From: Gemmatimonadota bacterium
Lineage (GTDB): Bacteria; Gemmatimonadota; Gemmatimonadetes; Gemmatimonadales; Gemmatimonadaceae
Direction: 5' to 3'
NCBI GenBank assembly: GCA_003131365.1
Contig: PKVB01000191.1
Coordinates: forward strand, 9,808 to 15,110
Length of the DNA: 5,303 bases
The position numbers and the translations under genes were made by a program. Position 1 is the stretch's first letter. Each line of letters begins with the position of its first letter. Shown here piece after piece: positions 1 to 5,303 of this stretch. The notes beneath the pieces are model-generated. The model worked only from the letters and a program-made list of their open reading frames with translations, was not told the DNA's origin and did not search any database.

Positions 1-9
1 CATCCCAGC

Positions 10-38
10 CAGACAACGTTCCGCACCAACCTTAGCAT
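10..38 (+). promoter_or_regulatory. Candidate promoter of the patatin-ferredoxin gene
   Basis: CAGACA at 10-15 matches the -35 consensus TTGACA at four of six positions. After a 17-base spacer, TAGCAT at 33-38 fits the TAnnnT core of a sigma-70 -10 box. Transcription would start near 45 and give a leader of about 27 bases before the ATG at 72. This is motif matching only. The second TAGCAT at 68-73 overlaps the start codon and would be too close to serve this start. Confidence 0.25.
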
Positions 39-74
39 ACCCCGAAATCGCGTCCCGCACCCAACGTTAGCATG
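21..74 (+). repeat. Imperfect direct repeat upstream of the patatin gene
   Basis: CCGCACCAACCTTAGCAT at 21-38 recurs at 55-73 as CCGCACCCAACGTTAGCAT, with one inserted C and one C-to-G change. The copies start 34 bases apart, and the second runs into the ATG at 72-74. The repeat could be a duplicated promoter or operator half, or a local duplication. Its role is not known. Confidence 0.5.
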
Positions 75-1238
75 GCCCGCCAGACACCACGAAGCGTGAA
101 ACGAGCAACTCCCTCCAAGCCACGACGCAAGGCGCGCAAGATAGCCCTTGTCCTCGGCGGCGGCGGGCTCAAGGGATTCGCGCACATCGGTGTCTTTCGC
201 GCGCTCGAGGAACTGGGGATCGAGCCGACCGTGGTCGCGGGCACGAGCATCGGTGCGCTGATCGGAGCGGCGTATGCCCGTGGGATGCCGGTGTCGGAGA
301 TGGCTGATCGCGCCCGCGCACTCAAACGACGCGATCTGTTCCGTCTCAACCGGATGGGGATGATCCTGGAGCGGCAGCACTCGCCCGCGATCTACCTCGA
401 GGAGCCACTCAGAAACATCGCGAAATTGATTGCGACCGAGAAGAGGTTCGATCAGCTGAAAAGGACGCTCCTCGTCAACACCGTCGACATCCAGCGCGGC
501 TCACAGATCGTGTGGGGATTGCCGGGCTTGCGCGACGCGAGCGTCGCGGATGCTGTCTATGCGTCGTGCGCGCTGCCGGGGTTTTATCCTCCCGGCGCGA
601 TCGGTGGGAGGATGTGCGTCGATGGCGGTGTGCTCGACAACCTTCCCGTGTCGATCGCTGGCCGGGGAATGGATGCCGTGATCGCGGTAGACACAGGGTC
701 GAGCGACCTCGAGCCGGAGAACGACATCGCGACTGCCGGGTTCGCCTCCATCTATGTCCGCGCGGCCACGACGATGATGCACGCGCTCCAGCTGGCGCCA
801 TTCGCCACGTGGACGCGCCCTCCGATGATTCTGATCAGGCCCAAGGTCAATCACATCGGCTGGTTCAGCTTCTCGCACACCGACGAATTGCTCGAAGCGG
901 GCTACGCGGCCGCGATGGAGGCGTGCAAGCACTATGAGGAGTGCATCACCTGGGGTCTCGGCGTCTTTCCCCGCAGGCCGATGCAGATCGCGGTCGACCG
1001 GGAGAAGTGCATCGGGTGCACCCTCTGCACCGCGCTCGCGCCCGACGTGATGGCGATGGACGCGCACGGGAAAGCGTACCCGCTCACGCCGGTCGTGGAG
1101 TGGTCACCGGCGGATGGCGACTTCGTGCACCACTGCCCCACGTACGCGATCGAAGCGACGCGCCTCGAGATGGGTGGCACCCACGAGGACAAGACGACCG
1201 TCGATCCTACCAGCGAGCCGACGACCAAAGCTGGCTAG
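72..1238 (+). CDS. Patatin-like phospholipase fused to a C-terminal [4Fe-4S] ferredoxin domain
   Basis: This 388-residue protein has two clear parts. Residues 24-290 are a patatin/RssA-type serine lipid hydrolase: the glycine-rich oxyanion loop GGGGLKGFAHIG is at 29-40, the nucleophile elbow GTSIG at 57-61 (Ser59), a conserved SCALPGFYPP stretch at 165-174, and the DGG motif at 184-186, with Asp184 completing the Ser-Asp dyad. Such enzymes cleave acyl groups from phospholipids or related lipids. Residues 303-367 resemble a single-cluster bacterial ferredoxin: Cys313, Cys316 and Cys319 form CxxCxxC, followed by APDVMAMD and a remote Cys355-Pro. Four cysteines suggest [4Fe-4S]. The first 23 residues are rich in Arg and Lys, with no signal peptide or membrane helix, so the protein is probably cytosolic or peripheral on the membrane. 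The tail from 368 is polar and probably disordered. No good ribosome site precedes the ATG at 72; a GTG at 96 is a less likely start. The fusion lies in one uninterrupted frame. Substrate and redox partner are unknown. Confidence 0.9.
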   Translation: MARQTPRSVKRATPSKPRRKARKIALVLGGGGLKGFAHIGVFRALEELGIEPTVVAGTSIGALIGAAYARGMPVSEMADRARALKRRDLFRLNRMGMILERQHSPAIYLEEPLRNIAKLIATEKRFDQLKRTLLVNTVDIQRGSQIVWGLPGLRDASVADAVYASCALPGFYPPGAIGGRMCVDGGVLDNLPVSIAGRGMDAVIAVDTGSSDLEPENDIATAGFASIYVRAATTMMHALQLAPFATWTRPPMILIRPKVNHIGWFSFSHTDELLEAGYAAAMEACKHYEECITWGLGVFPRRPMQIAVDREKCIGCTLCTALAPDVMAMDAHGKAYPLTPVVEWSPADGDFVHHCPTYAIEATRLEMGGTHEDKTTVDPTSEPTTKAG

Positions 1239-1260
1239 GCGCGGGACGACTGATAGCTGC

Positions 1261-1280
1261 AACTGAGTCAATGTTCAGTT
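1261..1280. promoter_or_regulatory. Inverted repeat in the spacer before acnA, possible operator
   Basis: AACTGA at 1261-1266 and TCAGTT at 1275-1280 are perfect inverted copies separated by 8 bases. The right arm covers the candidate -35 element of the acnA promoter, as a repressor operator would. No T-run follows, so it is unlikely to be an intrinsic terminator for the patatin gene. A second, weaker dyad, CAAT at 1269-1272 with ATTG at 1282-1285, overlaps it. The regulator is not identifiable. Confidence 0.35.
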
Positions 1281-1302
1281 AATTGTTCCCTTGTGTTAGA
1301 TT
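1274..1302 (+). promoter_or_regulatory. Candidate acnA promoter
   Basis: TTCAGT at 1274-1279 is a weak -35. A 17-base spacer leads to TAGATT at 1297-1302, which matches TATAAT at four of six positions and follows TGT at 1294-1296 like an extended -10. The site sits in an AT-rich island within otherwise GC-rich DNA. A start near 1309 would give a leader of about 86 bases and would exclude the GTG at 1293 as the translation start. Confidence 0.35.
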
Positions 1303-1311
1303 CAATTCAGC

Positions 1312-1339
1312 CTGCCGAGTCTCGAGAGACGAGCGGCAG
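1312..1339 (+). promoter_or_regulatory. Stem-loop in the acnA 5' leader
   Basis: CTGCCG at 1312-1317 pairs perfectly with CGGCAG at 1334-1339. Inside, GTCT at 1319-1322 pairs with AGAC at 1327-1330 around a CGAG tetraloop, with a 1-by-3 internal loop between the two stems. No U-run follows, so it is not a classical terminator. It could affect mRNA stability or attenuation. It lies downstream of the predicted transcription start and 55 bases before the ATG at 1395. Confidence 0.35.
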
Positions 1340-1394
1340 TGGCTCCGCGCCTACGGCCAGCGCACTGACGCGGCCAAGTTCGGAAAAAATCAAA

Positions 1395-4184
1395 ATGACA
1401 CACCCGAATTCTTTCGGTAGCCGATCAACGCTGGACGTTGCGGGTCGGCAGTACACGATCTTTCGGCTGGATTCCCTGTCCAAGCTCGCGGACGGGAACG
1501 CAGGCAGACTCCCCGTCAGCCTCAAGATCCTCCTCGAAAACCTGCTCAGAAACGAAGACGGCAAGTTCGTCAAGCCCGACGACGTGCGCACCCTCGCGAC
1601 CTGGGACATGAAGGGGAAAGTCGAAAAAGAGATCGCCTTCCGCACCGCGCGAGTGCTGCTCCAGGATTTCACCGGAGTTCCTGCCGTCGTCGATCTCGCC
1701 GCAATGCGCGACGCGCTGGCACGCCTGGGCGGCGACGCGCGCCTGATCAATCCGCTTCAGCCAGTGGATCTAGTCATCGACCACTCGGTGCAGGTCGACG
1801 AGTACGGATCCGAGGCGGCGTTTCTTATCAATGCCGACTTCGAGTTCGCCCGCAATCAGGAGCGCTACGCGTTCCTCCGCTGGGGGCAGAAGGCACTGCA
1901 CAACTTTCGCGTCGTTCCGCCCGACACCGGGATCGTTCACCAGATCAATCTCGAGTATCTGGCGCAGGGAGTTTTCACGGAGGTCGTGGGCAAGGTGACG
2001 TACGCGTACCCCGACTCGCTGGTCGGCACCGATTCCCACACCACCATGATCAACGGACTCGGTGTACTCGGCTGGGGCGTCGGCGGAATCGAAGCCGAGG
2101 CGGCAATGCTCGGACAGCCGGTATCGATGCTCATCCCGGAGGTCGTCGGATTCAAGATGCACGGCCGCTTGCAACCTGGTGCCACTGCGACTGATCTCGT
2201 GTTGACCGTGACGGAAATGCTCCGCAAGAAAAAGGTCGTCGGCAAATTCGTGGAATTTTATGGCGCAGGATTGTCGAGCCTTTCGCTGGCCGACCGCGCG
2301 ACAATCGGCAACATGGCGCCTGAGTACGGCGCGACGATGGGATTCTTTCCGATCGACGCCGAGACGATCAACTATCTGAGATTCACGGGGCGGGACGAGG
2401 CGCAGGTACAGCTCGTCGAAGCGTACGCCAAGGCGCAGGGCATCTTCCGCACCGACGAGACTCCGGATCCGCTGTTCAGCGACACCATTGAGCTGGATCT
2501 TTCAACCGTTGAGCCGAGCCTCGCCGGCCCGAAGCGTCCGCAGGACAGGGTGCCGCTCAAGCTCTCGAAGAAGATGTTCCGCGAAGCGTTGTCTGCCGAC
2601 CTCGAACGAACCGGAACGGTGGCGGCAGTTGCTGCTGCTAAGCAGGCGATGTCGGTCGCGGCGTCGCCGTCCGTGGTCGCCACCGATCTGGACGAGCAAG
2701 CAGGTGAGAATTCGAGCGTGCCGGTCGAGATGAACGGCGAGAAGTTCTCGATTCGCCATGGCTCGGTCGTGATCGCCGCGATCACGAGCTGCACCAACAC
2801 GTCCAATCCGAGCGTGATGCTGGCGGCTGGATTGCTCGCGAGGAACGCGGTCGAGAAAGGCCTGATGACTAAGCCGTGGGTTAAGACAAGCCTCGCCCCC
2901 GGTTCGAAGGTGGTGACAGACTATTTCCGAAAGGCGGGAGTGATGGACGCGTTGCAGCGGCTTCGCTTCAACGTCGTCGGATTCGGATGCACGACGTGCA
3001 TCGGGAACTCCGGTCCCCTCCCCCAGCCGGTCGCGGACGCCGTCGAAGCCAACAAGCTCGTTGTGGCCGCCGTGTTGTCGGGCAACCGAAATTTCGAAGG
3101 GCGCATAAATCCACTCACGCGATTCAACTATCTGGCGTCGCCACCGCTCGTCGTCGCCTACGCGCTCGCCGGAAGGATGGACATCGACTTCGCCACTGAG
3201 CCGATCGGTGTCGGCAAGAGCGGGCCTGTTTTCCTGCGCGACATCTGGCCCGCGCCCAAGGAAGTCGAGGAGGAGATACTGCGCTCGGTGAAGGCCGAGA
3301 TGTTCAAGGCGCAGTACTCGAACGTCTTCCACGGCGATGACAACTGGAGAAGTCTGCCGGTACCGGAGGGCGATCTCTACGCGTGGGATCCTGACTCGAC
3401 GTATGTGAAAAACCCTCCTTTCTTCGATGGGATGACGCTCACGCCACCAGGCATCCGGCCGATCAGCGGCGCGCGGGTGCTCGGGATGTTCGGCGATTCG
3501 ATCACGACCGATCACATCTCGCCCGCGGGCTCGATTCCCGCTGCGAGTCCGGCAGGCAAGTGGCTGATCGAGCACGGCGTGAAGACCGCCGACTTCAACT
3601 CGTACGGAGCCCGCAGAGGAAATCACGAGGTGATGATGCGAGGCACGTTCGCCAACATCCGCCTCCGCAACGAGCTCGCGCCCGGAACCGAGGGAGGCTG
3701 GGCCACGCGCGTCCCGGGTGAGAAGCCAGTCTCGATTTATGATGCGGCCATGGAGTACCAGAAAATCGGAACTCCGCTCGTGATTATCGCTGGCAAGGAG
3801 TATGGCACCGGATCGTCGCGCGACTGGGCGGCCAAGGGGACGCTGCTACTCGGTGTTCGCGCCGTGATCGCCGAGTCGTTCGAGCGGATCCACCGCTCGA
3901 ATCTCGTGGGCATGGGAGTGCTGCCGCTCGAGTTCGTGAACGGAGAGACGCGACAGACTCATGGCCTTACGGGATTCGAGACGTACACGATCGAAGGAAT
4001 GTCGGCGGATCTCAAGCCGCGCGCCGCGCTTACAGTGCGGGCGCGCGCGGCGGATGGGAGCGAGAAGAAATTCCGGGCGGTCTCCCGCATCGATACCCCC
4101 GAGGAGATGAGCTACTACCGCCACGGAGGGATACTCCCGTACGTGTTGAGACAACTTGTTGGAAAGGATCGCCCGCAGGCTTAG
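1395..4184 (+). CDS. acnA: Aconitate hydratase, AcnA/IRP1 type
   Basis: This 929-residue enzyme interconverts citrate and isocitrate through cis-aconitate in the cytosolic TCA cycle. Numbered from the ATG at 1395, the [4Fe-4S] ligands are Cys466 (in SCTNTSNPS), Cys532 and Cys535 (in GFGCTTCIGNSGP). This 66-and-3 spacing equals that of E. coli AcnA. DSHTTM at 213-218, GDSITTDHISPAG at 700-712 and the swivel-domain substrate loop GTGSSRDWAAKG from about 803 are intact, so it should be active. The order of domains 1-3, linker and swivel domain 4 is that of the AcnA class, not AcnB. It is somewhat longer than the 891 residues of E. coli AcnA; the excess includes an Ala/Ser-rich, poorly conserved stretch around residues 410-450, just before Cys466. 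The frame stays open to a GTG at 1293, but those 34 extra residues are low-complexity and the family normally begins near the chosen ATG. GGAAAA at 1382-1387 may be its weak ribosome site. The 2-methyl-cis-aconitate relative AcnD is a less likely alternative. Confidence 0.95.
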   Translation: MTHPNSFGSRSTLDVAGRQYTIFRLDSLSKLADGNAGRLPVSLKILLENLLRNEDGKFVKPDDVRTLATWDMKGKVEKEIAFRTARVLLQDFTGVPAVVDLAAMRDALARLGGDARLINPLQPVDLVIDHSVQVDEYGSEAAFLINADFEFARNQERYAFLRWGQKALHNFRVVPPDTGIVHQINLEYLAQGVFTEVVGKVTYAYPDSLVGTDSHTTMINGLGVLGWGVGGIEAEAAMLGQPVSMLIPEVVGFKMHGRLQPGATATDLVLTVTEMLRKKKVVGKFVEFYGAGLSSLSLADRATIGNMAPEYGATMGFFPIDAETINYLRFTGRDEAQVQLVEAYAKAQGIFRTDETPDPLFSDTIELDLSTVEPSLAGPKRPQDRVPLKLSKKMFREALSADLERTGTVAAVAAAKQAMSVAASPSVVATDLDEQAGENSSVPVEMNGEKFSIRHGSVVIAAITSCTNTSNPSVMLAAGLLARNAVEKGLMTKPWVKTSLAPGSKVVTDYFRKAGVMDALQRLRFNVVGFGCTTCIGNSGPLPQPVADAVEANKLVVAAVLSGNRNFEGRINPLTRFNYLASPPLVVAYALAGRMDIDFATEPIGVGKSGPVFLRDIWPAPKEVEEEILRSVKAEMFKAQYSNVFHGDDNWRSLPVPEGDLYAWDPDSTYVKNPPFFDGMTLTPPGIRPISGARVLGMFGDSITTDHISPAGSIPAASPAGKWLIEHGVKTADFNSYGARRGNHEVMMRGTFANIRLRNELAPGTEGGWATRVPGEKPVSIYDAAMEYQKIGTPLVIIAGKEYGTGSSRDWAAKGTLLLGVRAVIAESFERIHRSNLVGMGVLPLEFVNGETRQTHGLTGFETYTIEGMSADLKPRAALTVRARAADGSEKKFRAVSRIDTPEEMSYYRHGGILPYVLRQLVGKDRPQA

Positions 4185-4227
4185 ACATCCATCGGGACGC
4201 TGGAGGCGGCACTGCAACGCGTTCTCG

Positions 4228-4851
4228 TCAAACGATTGGGCGAGTAGACGTGTTCGTGCCGCTCTTCCGCTTTCTCAACTGGAGCTCGGGCATCGAAGCG
4301 CTGATCTGCTCGGCAAGATCGGCCTCCATCTTCTTCGGATCGAGCGGCTCCAGCATCGCCCTCAGCTCGGGATCCACCGCCAGCGTGAGGTTCAGACGGG
4401 AGTAGAGACCGGCGACCAGATGCAGCGTCTTGGTGATCTCCTCTTCCATCCGGAGATTCACTTGTAGCGTCAGCTCCTCCCGCAGCTCGCCAATGCGCGA
4501 CTCGCGGCTCTGCGTCATCAGCACGAAGATCGAGAGGAAGATCGCCTCCAGCGAGACGACCATCGTGAGCATCCCGTAGGGGTACGGATCGAACTTCCGG
4601 AAGCGGGAGAACGGCAGGTTCCAGCAGATCCACCCGATGAAGATGAGCGCGTGAATCACGAGAAACGGGGTCGCGCTCGCGACACCAATCATCCTGTCTG
4701 CCAGGACTTCCATTGGCGAGCGGTTTGATGCGTGCTCCGCCTTGATCGCGCGGAACGCCGTGTTGATACCGGCGCTGCGACGGGCGCGACGCTCCTCGCT
4801 GAGCGTCGATTTCGCTGGTACGGTCGGAGGTGCGGTCTCGTCTGACTGCAT
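4228..4851 (-). CDS. DUF1003 family inner-membrane protein
   Basis: This 207-residue protein has the layout of the DUF1003 family. A charged cytoplasmic N-terminal part (1-45) leads to an LADRM motif near 50-54. A first membrane helix spans about 60-79 and ends in the WICWN segment. The family signature FDPYPY is at 87-92. A second helix spans about 93-112 and contains SLEAIFLSIFVLM. After it comes an SRESR/REEL region and the conserved VNLRMEEEI stretch at 131-139, followed by a charged C-terminal tail to 207. The short loop between helices and the charged flanks suggest both ends face the cytoplasm. The molecular function of DUF1003 is not known, and nothing here reveals it. The gene converges on acnA with 43 bases between stop codons and is divergent from the amidohydrolase gene. 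No strong ribosome site precedes its ATG; GAG lies close upstream. Confidence 0.9.
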   Translation of the reverse strand: MQSDETAPPTVPAKSTLSEERRARRSAGINTAFRAIKAEHASNRSPMEVLADRMIGVASATPFLVIHALIFIGWICWNLPFSRFRKFDPYPYGMLTMVVSLEAIFLSIFVLMTQSRESRIGELREELTLQVNLRMEEEITKTLHLVAGLYSRLNLTLAVDPELRAMLEPLDPKKMEADLAEQISASMPELQLRKRKSGTNTSTRPIV

Positions 4852-4934
4852 GTCTCGACTGGTGAGAATGCAAATAAGCTAACGCAATCGCTCTGCCATT
4901 TCCTGTGCACGCGCAAGAGGTTAACGTTCCACTC
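4852..4934. promoter_or_regulatory. Divergent promoter region between the DUF1003 and amidohydrolase genes
   Basis: These 83 bases must drive at least the minus-strand gene and probably both genes. Reading the minus strand, GTTAGCTT (TAGCTT at 4881-4876) is a -10-like element placed for a leader of about 18 bases, but I find no convincing -35. On the plus strand, TAAGCT at 4875-4880 overlaps it and is an equally weak candidate. AAGAGG at 4915-4920 is the likely ribosome site of the amidohydrolase, with a rather long 14-base spacing to the ATG at 4935. Confidence 0.3.
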
Positions 4935-5303
4935 ATGGCCACATCGCCTTCCTTCACCGTCGGAATCATCCAGGAATCCGTCACCGCCGACGTCAGGAAA
5001 AACGTCGACCGAGCCGAAGCTCGCATCCGCGCAGCGGCGGAGAAAGGGGCGCAGATCGTCTGCCTCCAGGAGCTGTTCAACGCGCCATACTTCTGCAAAT
5101 CGCAGAAACACGAGCGCTTCGATCTGGCCGAGCCGATCGACGGGCCGACGATCGCGCGCATGCAGAAGCTGGCAAAAGCGATGGAGCTGGTCATCATCGT
5201 TCCGATCTTCGAGCGTCAGACGGCGGGAGTTTATCGCAACTCCGCCGCAGTGATCGACGCCGATGGCTCGGTCCTCGGCGCGTATCGCAAGATGCACATC
5301 CCG
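4935..5303 (+). CDS. aguB: Carbon-nitrogen hydrolase, probable N-carbamoylputrescine amidase (5' part, cut by window end)
   Basis: The frame starts at the ATG at 4935 and is open for 123 codons to the window edge, so about 40% of a usual 290-300-residue protein is visible. It begins as a nitrilase-superfamily domain: a first strand FTVGIIQ (7-13), then VCLQELFNAPYFC at 42-54 with Glu46 as the catalytic general base. VYRNSAAVID follows at 99-108, and YRKMHIP at 117-123 holds the expected catalytic Lys119. The catalytic cysteine would lie downstream, outside the window. The LQELFNAPYFC stretch and the YRKMHIP ending are typical of N-carbamoylputrescine amidase, which releases putrescine, CO2 and ammonia in the agmatine route of polyamine synthesis. 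Another omega-amidase or beta-ureidopropionase-like enzyme cannot be excluded without the rest. No agmatine deiminase (aguA), its usual pathway partner, is seen here; one could follow downstream. Confidence 0.85.
   Translation, partial: MATSPSFTVGIIQESVTADVRKNVDRAEARIRAAAEKGAQIVCLQELFNAPYFCKSQKHERFDLAEPIDGPTIARMQKLAKAMELVIIVPIFERQTAGVYRNSAAVIDADGSVLGAYRKMHIP

Noticed and set aside
501..1067. A 188-codon minus-strand frame within the patatin-ferredoxin gene
   Set aside because: It is a compositional shadow; the plus-strand product carries catalytic and cluster motifs across the same bases.
1332..1347. CAGTGG in the acnA leader resembling the loop of an iron-responsive element
   Set aside because: The flanks give only a G-C and a G-U pair before a C-C mismatch, and there is no bulged C at the right place, so the IRE fold cannot form.
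2502..3626. A 374-codon open frame on the minus strand inside acnA
   Set aside because: It lies fully antisense to a highly conserved aconitase, its translation is Arg/His-rich with no recognisable motif, and GC-rich third positions readily create such frames.
4185..4227. Possible bidirectional terminator between the convergent acnA and DUF1003 genes
   Set aside because: I could find no stable GC-rich hairpin or T-run in the 43 bases.
4181..5197. A 338-codon minus-strand frame spanning the DUF1003 gene and the amidohydrolase start
   Set aside because: It overlaps two convincingly conserved genes in other frames and has no family-like sequence.
1..5303. Mobile element, CRISPR array, defence island or tRNA
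   Set aside because: There are no transposase or phage proteins, spaced repeat arrays or tRNA-like cloverleaf; composition looks even and the genes are mainly housekeeping types.

Overview
The window is a GC-rich bacterial chromosome segment (about 60% GC by eye) with four protein-coding genes and short spacers. I see no phage, transposon, CRISPR, rRNA or tRNA signal. Gene content and protein style fit a free-living aerobic bacterium. A Gemmatimonadota-like or similar soil lineage is my best guess, but no marker here settles the phylum.

Layout. Bases 1-71 are a short upstream region with an imperfect direct repeat and a candidate promoter. Bases 72-1238 (+) encode a patatin-like phospholipase fused at its C-terminus to a single-cluster ferredoxin domain. 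Bases 1239-1394 are an AT-richer spacer holding a dyad, a promoter-like element and a hairpin. Bases 1395-4184 (+) encode a full-length AcnA/IRP1-type aconitase; the frame stays open up to a GTG at 1293, but the ATG at 1395 is the better start. A DUF1003 inner-membrane protein (4228-4851, -) converges on the aconitase gene with a 43 bp gap. An 83 bp divergent spacer follows, and then the first 123 codons of a nitrilase-superfamily amidohydrolase, most like N-carbamoylputrescine amidase (4935-5303, +), cut by the window edge.

How the genes relate. This looks mostly like ordinary core-genome neighbourhood: a TCA-cycle enzyme, a probable polyamine-synthesis enzyme, a widespread two-helix membrane protein of unknown function and a lipid hydrolase. 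Nothing shows a dedicated operon. The one unusual item is the patatin-ferredoxin fusion, which suggests a lipid hydrolase whose activity or stability depends on an iron-sulfur cluster. It lies directly upstream of another [4Fe-4S] enzyme, aconitase. The spacers share small motifs (TTAGNNT and AACGTT) that may be promoter elements of this organism.
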